From assembly GCA_017551545.1 (NCBI GenBank), contig JAFZLJ010000027.1, positions 1 to 50,559 on the forward strand: 50,559 nt of DNA, read 5' to 3'. Below are positions 42,521-50,089 of the stretch, piece after piece. The first letter of the stretch is position 1; the number at the start of each line of letters is the position of its first letter. The notes below the pieces were generated by a model. The model had not been told where the DNA came from, did not search any database, and saw only the letters and a list, made by a program, of their open reading frames with translations. Both the position numbers and the translations under genes were made by a program. This DNA comes from Treponema sp. (GTDB taxonomy: Bacteria; Spirochaetota; Spirochaetia; Treponematales; Treponemataceae).

Positions 42521-43231
42521 ATGAAAAAGGAACCGAAAATTTCCAGCCTGATTGATAAGGCTTGTTTTGATTATAACCTCATAGAAGACGGAGACCGCAT
42601 TTTGATTGGTGTAAGCGGGGGAAAGGATTCTACTGTACTTGCTGAATATTTTTCGAACAGGGCTAAGCGACCGTTCTGTGGATTTACTTATAAGGCTCTT
42701 CATATACAAAGCGATTTTGCTCCAAAGTTTCCTATAAAAATCAGAAACCTTTTTAAGAAATGGGATGTTCCTTTTGAATCACTTAAAATAAATATTAGTG
42801 CACGTGTAAAAGAAGGGCAGAAGATGAGCTGTTACTGGTGTTCAACTCAGCGCCGTACAGAGCTTATCCGTTATGCAATGGAACACGGCTACAACAAAAT
42901 TGCACTTGGCCACCACATGGATGATATTCTTGAAACTCTTTTAATGAACATACTTCAAAAAGGAGAGTTGTCTACAATGATTCCATCCTTGCAGTACGAA
43001 AACTATCCTGTAAAAATAATCCGTCCGCTTTGTTATGTTGCAGAAGATCGCATTATAAAATATGTAGAAGACCAGGGCTATAAACAGTTTACCTGTACCT
43101 GCGATTTCCAGGATAATTCTACCCGTAAAGAAGCAAAGAAAAAACTAAAGCAGCTCACCGGCGGAAAACTTGAGGTGAAAGAAAGGCTGTTTACAGCGTT
43201 ACAGAATATTAAGTTGGAATATCTGCCATAG
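42521..43231 (+). CDS. TtcA-like PP-loop tRNA thiolation protein
   Basis: A 236-residue PP-loop ATPase with SGGKDS at 32-37 and the Fe-S cysteine pair C104/C107 in SCYWCS. HHMDDILETLLMN is typical of TtcA/TtuA enzymes, and C192/C194 near the C-terminus could hold the third ligand. TtcA makes 2-thiocytidine at position 32 of tRNA using a [4Fe-4S] cluster. This protein is shorter than E. coli TtcA (311), as many spirochete and firmicute members are. Predicted leaderless; monocistronic, with repeats on both sides. Confidence 0.87.
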   Translation: MKKEPKISSLIDKACFDYNLIEDGDRILIGVSGGKDSTVLAEYFSNRAKRPFCGFTYKALHIQSDFAPKFPIKIRNLFKKWDVPFESLKINISARVKEGQKMSCYWCSTQRRTELIRYAMEHGYNKIALGHHMDDILETLLMNILQKGELSTMIPSLQYENYPVKIIRPLCYVAEDRIIKYVEDQGYKQFTCTCDFQDNSTRKEAKKKLKQLTGGKLEVKERLFTALQNIKLEYLP

Positions 43232-43232
43232 A

Positions 43233-43344
43233 CTGGATTGCCACGCTTCGCTCGCAATGACAAACTGAATCCTCGTCATTGCGCAAGTTTGCAAAGCAAA
43301 CTTGGTAAGCTCTGCGACAGGAGCATTAGCGACGTGGCAATCCA
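43233..43344. repeat. Family B repeat, expanded copy
   Basis: TGGATTGCCACGCTTCGCTC.. and its inverted partner ending GTGGCAATCCA, with an inner AAGTTTGC/GCAAACTT hairpin inserted. It fills the gap between the TtcA-like gene and pncB. Confidence 0.88.
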
Positions 43345-44808
43345 CTACTTAATATTCTCCTGAATAAATTTCATCTTCAGATTCTTCAGCTTTTCAGAAA
43401 TTGAAACCTTATAAATATGCGGATTCAAAATGCGCTTATATGATTCGTCGAAGGTGTCGAGCTGGTCCTGCATATTCTTATGGCTTATCTTAAGCTGTTC
43501 TGCGTCGCTCAAACGAGGCTGTACGCGTTCCCCATTAGAAATGCGTTTTTTCAAAAGTGGTTCAATTCTTGCAGCTGTGAAAGAGAACTGTCTGTAATCT
43601 ACCATCGGGTGATAGTAGCGGTATTCTTTTCCGGTTTCCAGAACTTCATCTTCAAGAGCCAGAATATCTGCGCAGGCCATGCCTTTTTCATCATAAAGAC
43701 GGAATACATTTTTGATTCCAGGGTTTGTTGTCTTTGCAGGGTTATCGCTGAACTTCATTGCCGGAGTCATGCCGCCTGTAGTTTTATCGTGGCGTGCACA
43801 AAGCTTATATACACCAGTAAATGACGATTCGTTACCGCCTGTTACCATATGAGTTCCAACACCCCAGCTGTTTATAGGAGCGTTTCCTGCAACAAGGGTA
43901 GAAATGATTTCTTCTGTAAGCTCGTTTGAAACACTGATTTTTGCCTGAGGGTATCCGGCATCGTCCAAGGCTTTACGAACTTCACGTGTCAAATAAGAAA
44001 TATCACCTGAGTCAAGACGAACACCAAAATTGTAGCCCTGTTTTACAAGTTCACCGCCTGCTATGATTGCGTTCTTTACACCAGACTTAAGTGTGTCGTA
44101 TGTATCAATCAAAAATACTGAATTCTGCGGATAGATTTTTGCGTACTCACGGAAGGCTTCAAGCTCAGAAGAATGAGACATAATCCATGAGTGTGCCATT
44201 GTTCCCATAACAGGAATTCCATAAAGCTTACCGGCCAGTGTATTAGAAGTTCCGGCAGCACCCCCAATATAAGAAGCACGTGTTGCGCTCATTGCACCAT
44301 CAGGCCCCTGCGCGCGTCTAAGTCCAAATTCCATGATTGGAGCTTTTTTACTAGCAAGCCAGATACGTGCAGTTTTTGTTGCAATAAGACTCTGGAAGTT
44401 TACGTGATTCAAAATAAGTCCTTCAAGAATCTGAGCTTCAATAAGATTTGCGTGAATACGAACAAGCGGTTCCTGCGGGAAAATTACAGTTCCTTCATCC
44501 ATTGTGTAAAGGTCACCTGTAAAGTGCCAGTCTTTAAGGTAATCAAGGAAGCCCTGTTCAAAAATCTTCTGCTCAGCAAGATACTTAATATCATCTTCAG
44601 AAAAACGGAAAGAGGTGAGTGCGTCGAGCAAAGTTTCATTACCAGCCAGAACAGAAAATCCTCCGTTAAAAGGATTACGGCGGAAGAACATATCAAACAC
44701 AACCTGCTCATTCATGTTTTCTTTCCAGTAGCCCTGAGCCATTGTAAGCTCATAAAAATCTGTAAAAAGCGCGCTGTTGATTGTGCTGTTTTCGATAATT
44801 GGATCCAT
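43345..44808 (-). CDS. pncB: Nicotinate phosphoribosyltransferase
   Basis: A 487-residue enzyme of NAD salvage that makes nicotinate mononucleotide from nicotinate and PRPP. Features include LFTDFYELTMAQGYW at the start, FFRRNPFNGGFSVLAG, EFGLRRAQGPDGA (the family E-x-GxRRA motif), GTMAHSWIMSH and VRLDSGDI. Length fits the PncB1 (long) class. It lies 1 nt after the SDR gene, and its GAGGAG site is inside that gene's end, so the two form an operon driven from the SDR promoter. The biochemical link between them is unclear. Confidence 0.95.
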   Translation of the reverse strand: MDPIIENSTINSALFTDFYELTMAQGYWKENMNEQVVFDMFFRRNPFNGGFSVLAGNETLLDALTSFRFSEDDIKYLAEQKIFEQGFLDYLKDWHFTGDLYTMDEGTVIFPQEPLVRIHANLIEAQILEGLILNHVNFQSLIATKTARIWLASKKAPIMEFGLRRAQGPDGAMSATRASYIGGAAGTSNTLAGKLYGIPVMGTMAHSWIMSHSSELEAFREYAKIYPQNSVFLIDTYDTLKSGVKNAIIAGGELVKQGYNFGVRLDSGDISYLTREVRKALDDAGYPQAKISVSNELTEEIISTLVAGNAPINSWGVGTHMVTGGNESSFTGVYKLCARHDKTTGGMTPAMKFSDNPAKTTNPGIKNVFRLYDEKGMACADILALEDEVLETGKEYRYYHPMVDYRQFSFTAARIEPLLKKRISNGERVQPRLSDAEQLKISHKNMQDQLDTFDESYKRILNPHIYKVSISEKLKNLKMKFIQENIK

Positions 44809-44809
44809 A

Positions 44810-45667
44810 TTAATTAAACTCCTCTAAGCTGATCTCTTTTTCCTTCTGCGATTCATCCGGCGTACGCGGACGCTTGTTGTATTTATATGTTAGTCGGGCA
44901 ACCAATTTTCCCGAAACAAAATGACTTGCAAATGCAAGAAACTTCCATTTGAATCTGTAAAGCGATGTCATCTTTCCTTTGAATGCGCGATTCAAACATT
45001 GAGCAACAACCTTCTGCGGTGGAATGCCACCTTTTACTTCCGGTCTTGCCCCGTTTGATGCAACATTTGCAAACTCTGTACTTACAGAACCAGGACAAAG
45101 TGCATGAACTTTAATTCCCTTATCCTTAAGCTCGGCAGCCAGTGCTTTAGAAAAACTCAATACATAAGCTTTTGTTGCAGCGTATACAGCAAAGTTTCCA
45201 AGCGGCATGAATGCTGCAAGACTTGAAGTATTTATGATTACAGAATCTTTTTTTAAGTAAGGCAGTGCAATTCCGCATATTCCAGTCAACGAAGTACAAT
45301 TAAGCTCTACCATATCCATTTCTGCTTTTACAGAAGTTTCATCAAACGGCCCGTATGTTCCAAAGCCTGCATTGTTTATTAAAAGTCCAATTTGAATACC
45401 GCTTTCAACCTTTACAAGCTTTTCGTGTTCTGATTTTAATAAATCCTCAAGCAGATTTATTCCATCGCGTGAACCAAGGTCTATCTGAATCGGTTTAACG
45501 GTTATAAAGTTTTTTGTCTCATTTATTTCTTTTGCAATCTTTTTAAGATTTTCCAGTCTGCGAGCAACAATCCAGATTTCATCAAAATCATATTTCTGCG
45601 CAACCTGAACAGCAAATTCCTTGCCCATTCCAGAACTGGCACCGGTAATCACAGCGATATTTTTCAT
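44810..45667 (-). CDS. Short-chain dehydrogenase/reductase
   Basis: A 285-residue classical SDR. The TGASSGMG cofactor loop is at 9-16, NNAG near 94, and the catalytic set is S in INTSSLAAF, Y and K in YAATKAY. PG at LCPGSVSTEF completes the pattern. Arg after the second strand (ARR) suggests NADP(H). The basic C-terminal region with hydrophobic FLAFASHFVSG may touch membranes, as in lipid-acting SDRs. First gene of an operon with pncB. A TTGATA-N17-TATAAT promoter ends 6 nt before ATG without a ribosome-binding site. Confidence 0.9.
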   Translation of the reverse strand: MKNIAVITGASSGMGKEFAVQVAQKYDFDEIWIVARRLENLKKIAKEINETKNFITVKPIQIDLGSRDGINLLEDLLKSEHEKLVKVESGIQIGLLINNAGFGTYGPFDETSVKAEMDMVELNCTSLTGICGIALPYLKKDSVIINTSSLAAFMPLGNFAVYAATKAYVLSFSKALAAELKDKGIKVHALCPGSVSTEFANVASNGARPEVKGGIPPQKVVAQCLNRAFKGKMTSLYRFKWKFLAFASHFVSGKLVARLTYKYNKRPRTPDESQKEKEISLEEFN

Positions 45668-45673
45668 ATATAT

Positions 45674-45702
45674 ATTATAACATTTTGGAATAGGTGTATC
45701 AA
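45674..45702 (-). promoter_or_regulatory. Promoter of the SDR-pncB operon (leaderless geometry)
   Basis: On the minus strand, TTGATA (45697-45702), 17 nt, TATAAT (45674-45679), then 6 nt to ATG 45667. Confidence 0.68.
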
Positions 45703-45707
45703 TTCCA

Positions 45708-45793
45708 CGTCATTGCGAGCGAAGCGTGGCAATCCATGTCATTCCCGTGCTTGACCCGACAATGACGTGATGTGGTAGTTGAGCCTGTCGAAC
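45708..45793. repeat. Families B, A and C side by side
   Basis: Half family B (CGTCATTGCGAGCGAAGCGT, 45708-45737), single family A (CCGTGCTTGACCCGACAATG, 45738-45766), then a family C relic (TTGAGCCTGTCGAAC, 45779-45793), all within the gap between divergent genes. Confidence 0.85.
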
Positions 45794-45807
45794 CCACTTG
45801 CTATAAT
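45779..45807 (+). promoter_or_regulatory. Promoter of the GH3 gene, -35 inside a repeat
   Basis: TTGAGC (45779-45784), part of the family C relic, is 17 nt from TATAAT (45802-45807). ATG 45814 is 6 nt further, so the mRNA should be leaderless. Confidence 0.62.
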
Positions 45808-45813
45808 ATATAT

Positions 45814-47103
45814 ATGAAATTTAAACCAAGTTGCCTGCTGCTATTTGTTCTCGCATTCTGTGGCTGCAAAAATTATAAAAAGATAAATGAACACGAATTC
45901 CAGCTGCACCAGCGTGGGCGGGATATTCTTGAATATATAAAACTTGTTGAACAGCAGAAATCTAAGGCAATTGATGATTTTATTGAAGCGCTTCCGCTTG
46001 AAGAACGTATTGCTCAGCTTTTTGTGGTAAACATTGTAGGAAACGAAACTTTTATTCCTGTAGAAGAAAACATTGCAGGCGGATTTCTATATTTCAGCTA
46101 CAACATTTCGGACTCAGTAAAAGGAATGATGGATTTTAATCAGTCAATCATAGACTACTGTAAGAAAAATAATAAAATCCCACCGTTTTTGTCTGTTGAT
46201 CAGGAAGGCGGATACGTAAACAGGCTTCGCAATTTGAACGGACCGCTTCCTTCTGCAGAACGAGTTGCAAAAGTACTTGACCCGGTGAATGCTGGTGACC
46301 TTTATATGTATCAGGGTTATCAAATGAAGGCGCTTGGCTTTAATATGAATTTTGCACCTGTTGTCGAAGTGTGTACAAAAGACAACGAACAGTTCCTTAC
46401 AGAACGAAGCTTCGGCTCTTTGCAGAATGTTCTTTCTTACGGCGATTTCTGCATAAGTTCATACGAAGCTCCAGGAGTAGGGATAGGCACAGTTATAAAG
46501 CATTTCCCTGGCAATACAAATACAGACCCTCACACAGGCCTTCCCGAAATTGAATGGGACGAACAGACTTTAAACATGCAGCTTGAACCGTTCCGTCAGC
46601 TTGTAAAAAATCAGCCGGCTGGAGTTTTAATGTCGCATGCCAGAGTAAAAGGTTATGATGAAAAAAATCCGGCTTGTCTTTCTAAGTATTGGGTCACAGA
46701 GGTTCTTCGCAACGAGTTTGGCTACAACGGAATTATTTTTTCTGATGATATTTTTATGGGCGCTCTTGCCGACAACGGATATCCTCCGGAGGTTGCAGTT
46801 ATTGCGGCAATTGAAGCCGGCATAGACTGCATTATGATTTCTGAAAAACGAATTGAATCGTGCGTAAAAATCCTTTTGAACAAAGCAGAGCAGGAACACG
46901 CCTTTGAAAAAAGACTCAACGAATCTGTACGCCGCATGTTTGAATACAAAATCAAGCAGAAATATCTGGAAGTTTTCCTGAACCAGAACGGCATGTACGA
47001 AGTTAGAATAACATATCCGGAGCCTGATACACGTTTGAGAAATGATAAATTCAATGTGGCAAAACAAAAGAATATTGCACTTTATACGGAAAATTTTAAA
47101 TGA
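45814..47103 (+). CDS. GH3 beta-N-acetylglucosaminidase-like lipoprotein
   Basis: A 429-residue lipoprotein with lipobox AFCGC (C18). The GH3 domain of the NagZ type has VDQEGGYVNRL (substrate Arg), the family KHFPG followed by TDPHTGLP with the catalytic-loop His, and FSDDIFMGAL with the nucleophile Asp. NagZ removes GlcNAc from peptidoglycan fragments; an exported, lipid-anchored version would act on the wall or on host glycans outside the cytoplasm. The start at 45814 is chosen over an upstream in-frame start because it gives the signal peptide and follows the -10 box. It overlaps the methyltransferase gene by ATGA. Confidence 0.92.
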   Translation: MKFKPSCLLLFVLAFCGCKNYKKINEHEFQLHQRGRDILEYIKLVEQQKSKAIDDFIEALPLEERIAQLFVVNIVGNETFIPVEENIAGGFLYFSYNISDSVKGMMDFNQSIIDYCKKNNKIPPFLSVDQEGGYVNRLRNLNGPLPSAERVAKVLDPVNAGDLYMYQGYQMKALGFNMNFAPVVEVCTKDNEQFLTERSFGSLQNVLSYGDFCISSYEAPGVGIGTVIKHFPGNTNTDPHTGLPEIEWDEQTLNMQLEPFRQLVKNQPAGVLMSHARVKGYDEKNPACLSKYWVTEVLRNEFGYNGIIFSDDIFMGALADNGYPPEVAVIAAIEAGIDCIMISEKRIESCVKILLNKAEQEHAFEKRLNESVRRMFEYKIKQKYLEVFLNQNGMYEVRITYPEPDTRLRNDKFNVAKQKNIALYTENFK

Positions 47104-47939
47104 AAAAAGAAAAAGATAAACTTAGCGGCGCACAGGGCTTTGAAAAATTTTACTCAGATTTATACGGCGAACGATGGGAATCCCTCAAGCAGGCCTTTGC
47201 AGCTCCGTCGGATTCCGTAGAATATCATGTCCCGGGCTCACAAAAATCATATTTTTTAGACAGTGCAAGTATCCTTGCAGCACTTTGCCTTCCGCTTGAA
47301 AATGCAACAGACATATTAGACTTATGCGCCGCACCAGGAGGAAAAACTCTTGTTCTTGCAAGCCGCATGCCAACAGATGCACACCTTTCTTCAAATGAAC
47401 GCTCTGCACAACGTAAACACCGTCTTGCAACAGTTGTAGAAGAATGTCTGCCACCACAAATAAGTGAGCGCATAACTGTTTCCTGCAGCGACGGTTCAAC
47501 CTGGTGTACCCGCCAGACCGAATGCTTTGACAGTATCTTATTGGACGCACCATGTTCTTCAGAACGCCATGTCATTGCAGATCCGAAATACCTTAATGTA
47601 TGGTCGCCATCACGAATAAAAACAGTTGCTATGGAGCAGTGGGCACTTCTTTCAAGCGCATACAGACTTCTTCGTTCAGGCGGCTACCTTTTATATTCAA
47701 CCTGCGCTTTAGCACCTCAGGAAAACGACCAGATGATGGAACGGCTCGTAAAAAAGTTTCAGAAAGAGGACAGCAGCGTTTTTTCGTTTGTAGAACCATC
47801 GCCAGATTTGTCAAAAATATCACATTGTGCAAGTTTAACGCTTCCTGAATACGAAAAAACCCAATACGGCTATCAGATATTACCAGATACTTCAAACGGG
47901 GCAGGACCCATCTATTTTTCGCTTATAAAAAAATCATAA
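47100..47939 (+). CDS. RsmB/NOP2-family RNA m5C methyltransferase
   Basis: A 279-residue SAM-dependent methyltransferase. ILDLCAAPGGKT is the SAM-binding motif I, LDAPCSSERH carries the motif IV Cys, and YSTCALAPQEND carries the catalytic motif VI Cys. These two cysteines define 5-methylcytosine RNA methyltransferases. There is no NusB-like N-terminal domain or PUA domain, so the exact rRNA or tRNA target is open. It is translationally coupled to the GH3 gene (ATGA overlap), an unlikely functional pair. Confidence 0.9.
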   Translation: MKKEKDKLSGAQGFEKFYSDLYGERWESLKQAFAAPSDSVEYHVPGSQKSYFLDSASILAALCLPLENATDILDLCAAPGGKTLVLASRMPTDAHLSSNERSAQRKHRLATVVEECLPPQISERITVSCSDGSTWCTRQTECFDSILLDAPCSSERHVIADPKYLNVWSPSRIKTVAMEQWALLSSAYRLLRSGGYLLYSTCALAPQENDQMMERLVKKFQKEDSSVFSFVEPSPDLSKISHCASLTLPEYEKTQYGYQILPDTSNGAGPIYFSLIKKS

Positions 47940-47968
47940 TAAAAAATCACCTATTTTGCTAAACCATC

Positions 47969-47997
47969 TTGATTTTTACGCATTTTAAGACGATAAT
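47969..47997 (+). promoter_or_regulatory. Promoter of the HD-GYP gene
   Basis: TTGATT (47969-47974), 17 nt, GATAAT (47992-47997). The predicted start is near 48004, giving a leader of about 20 nt with an AGGAG site. Confidence 0.58.
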
Positions 47998-48023
47998 ATA
48001 TAGAGAGTTATAGGAGTATTTTG

Positions 48024-49268
48024 ATGCCAACCAGTAAGGAAAGTGAAGATAAACTTCAGAAAATCATGGAAATTGAACGTCAGCTCAATGAAATACAGGA
48101 CGTTGACGTACTTCTTGAAAGAATTCTTACAGAAACAAGGCACATCGTAAATGCCGATGCAGGATCAATTTACGTTGTCGAAGAAGACCGCATTAAAATT
48201 AAATATGGTCAGAATGATACGCATCTTAAAGAACTCGCTCCCGGAGAAAAGCTTCCTTACAGCTGTTTCTCTTTTCCTATTAACGAAAAACAAATCTGCG
48301 GCTATGTAGCTTCTACAGGTAAATCAGTAAATATTGAAGATTGTTACGAAATCCCTGAATCAGAGCCATACAAGTTTAATAAAAACTCTGATATCATGAC
48401 AAATTACCGCACCAAGTCTATGTATACATTCCCGTTGAAAAATGCAAACGGAACAATTCTTGGTGTATTGCAGATTATCAATAAGCTTGACGAAAACGGA
48501 ACAGTAATTTCTTTTGACGATGAAGATGAGCTTTTGATCGGGCACTTTGCAGTAAGTGCCGTTCAGGCTTTAGGACACGCTTACCTTACAAGTAACATGG
48601 TAAAACGCATGCTTAAAATGGCAGAGTTCCGTGATCCAAAAGAAACTTATCCTCATGTTGAACGCGTTTCTTCATTCGCAATGGAAATTTACGATCGCTG
48701 GGCATTCAATCACAATGTTCCACAGGCCGAAGTTCAGAAATACCGCGATAACCTTAAGATTGCCGCTAAATTCCATGATGTTGGAAAGGTTGGTATTTCA
48801 GATGTTATCCTTAAAAAGACATTCCCTCGTTTTACAGAAGAAGAACGAAATATTATGAAGGGTCACACCTGTATTGGTGCACAGCTCTTTGAACCAATAG
48901 AATCTAGCCTTGATGTTATGGCTCAGGAAATTGCACTTCATCACCACGACCGTTGGGATGGTGGAGAAACAGGTTATCCTGGAAACGTTAAGCTTGAAGA
49001 TTTTTCTATCCGCGATGGAGTAGTGCCAAAGGCAGAACCACTTAAGGGTAAAGACATTCCTCTTAGTGCCCGCATTGTTGCAGTTGCCGATGTATTCGAT
49101 GCTTTAAGCCACAAGCGCTGCTACAAAGAGTCGTGGTCAATGGATGATTCTTTTGAAGAGATTCAGAACAGCGCAGGTTCACACTTTGACCCTGAAGTAG
49201 TTTACGCCTTCATGCAAATTAAAGACCGAATTTGTTCTATTCAGATGGCATTTCCCGACGACGAATAG
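48024..49268 (+). CDS. GAF/HD-GYP domain protein (probable c-di-GMP phosphodiesterase)
   Basis: A 414-residue cytoplasmic signalling protein. A GAF domain spans about 20-180 (VLLERILTETRHIVNADAGS, YTFPLKNANGTILGVLQIIN). An HD-GYP domain spans about 200-400 with AAKFHDVGKVG (HD metal pair), MKGHTCIGAQL, HHHDRWDGG and SARIVAVADVFDAL. The GYP loop reads DGGETGYPGN, two residues longer than the usual DGSGYP. Family members hydrolyse c-di-GMP. I chose ATG 48024 with AGGAG 7 nt upstream, over the TTG three bases earlier. It is monocistronic and followed by a repeat. Confidence 0.9.
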   Translation: MPTSKESEDKLQKIMEIERQLNEIQDVDVLLERILTETRHIVNADAGSIYVVEEDRIKIKYGQNDTHLKELAPGEKLPYSCFSFPINEKQICGYVASTGKSVNIEDCYEIPESEPYKFNKNSDIMTNYRTKSMYTFPLKNANGTILGVLQIINKLDENGTVISFDDEDELLIGHFAVSAVQALGHAYLTSNMVKRMLKMAEFRDPKETYPHVERVSSFAMEIYDRWAFNHNVPQAEVQKYRDNLKIAAKFHDVGKVGISDVILKKTFPRFTEEERNIMKGHTCIGAQLFEPIESSLDVMAQEIALHHHDRWDGGETGYPGNVKLEDFSIRDGVVPKAEPLKGKDIPLSARIVAVADVFDALSHKRCYKESWSMDDSFEEIQNSAGSHFDPEVVYAFMQIKDRICSIQMAFPDDE

Positions 49269-49272
49269 TTGT

Positions 49273-49300
49273 GTCATTGTCGGGCTTGACCCGACAATCT
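49273..49300. repeat. Family A repeat (single)
   Basis: GTCATTGTCGGGCTTGACCC then GACAATC between the convergent HD-GYP and YaiI/YqxD genes. It could form a bidirectional stop hairpin. Confidence 0.88.
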
Positions 49301-49302
49301 CT

Positions 49303-49758
49303 TTAAAGATTCCTTATCACAACTCTATCCAGGCAATTCGCAAACTTTTCGAATTTCTTTTTGTCGTAGCCTTCGTGGTAAGGTTTTGAAAGACCAAGCT
49401 GTACAAGCTGCAAATTAAAATCGCGTTCACTTAATCTTTCCTTGATTATTTCTTTTGTAAATTCAGTGCCTCGGTCGTTTATTGCAAGCACTCCTTTTTG
49501 TACGAGTCTGTCTGCAAAAACAATATCACGGGTAATTACTAAATCTGTGCCGATCTGGGCATGTTCAAAAATATAATTATCAGCCGAATCTTTTTGAGGG
49601 TCTGTTGTTATCATTGTAAAGGAATCTGGAAAATCGCAGGTAATATTTTTATTTGCAACAAAAAAAACTTTTATGCCTTTTTTGGTGCCGTATTCTGTAA
49701 CATGATTTCTAACTAAAAGAGGGCAGGAGTCTGCATCAACCCAGATATTTTTTATCAA
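49303..49758 (-). CDS. YaiI/YqxD (DUF188, UPF0178) family protein
   Basis: A 151-residue protein with the family opening IWVDADSCP, VFFVANKNI, and DSADNYI followed by LVITRDIVFADRLVQKG. The Asp cluster and PIN-like layout suggest a nuclease-type fold, but no activity is established to my knowledge. It ends a minus-strand run behind zapA (10-nt gap), so the three genes may be cotranscribed. Confidence 0.9.
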   Translation of the reverse strand: MIKNIWVDADSCPLLVRNHVTEYGTKKGIKVFFVANKNITCDFPDSFTMITTDPQKDSADNYIFEHAQIGTDLVITRDIVFADRLVQKGVLAINDRGTEFTKEIIKERLSERDFNLQLVQLGLSKPYHEGYDKKKFEKFANCLDRVVIRNL

Positions 49759-49768
49759 TTCAAATCTC

Positions 49769-50089
49769 TTATAATACTTTGTTTATTTTATCAATCATTG
49801 CAATTGTGCGTCGTTCAAGTTCTTCACCTTTTTCATCGTCAATTATCTGAACCTGACCGTTCTGCATTTTTTCTTTTGCAACTGCATTTGATTTTTCTTT
49901 GTATACTTCATCGCAAAGCATAATGCCTGCAAGAATTGAAGTCTGTAATGGAGTTTTTATTGAATCTATCTGGCTAACGTCATTTACAATACGAGAGTAA
50001 TATCCTAAAAGTTTGTTAAGATATTCTTCGTCTTCGTTTGCCTGGATTGTGAAGCTTGTTCCTAAAAGATTTATTTGAAGCTTGCCCAT
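49769..50089 (-). CDS. zapA: Cell division protein ZapA
   Basis: A 106-residue protein. The N-terminal domain LQINLLGTSFTIQANEDEEY and the predicted helical C-terminus match ZapA, which crosslinks FtsZ filaments at midcell. Its stop-start overlap with the upstream coiled-coil gene (TAATG) indicates coupled translation. Confidence 0.9.
   Translation of the reverse strand: MGKLQINLLGTSFTIQANEDEEYLNKLLGYYSRIVNDVSQIDSIKTPLQTSILAGIMLCDEVYKEKSNAVAKEKMQNGQVQIIDDEKGEELERRTIAMIDKINKVL

Noticed and set aside
48021..48023. TTG as start of the HD-GYP gene
   Set aside because: ATG follows at once with better spacing to AGGAG.
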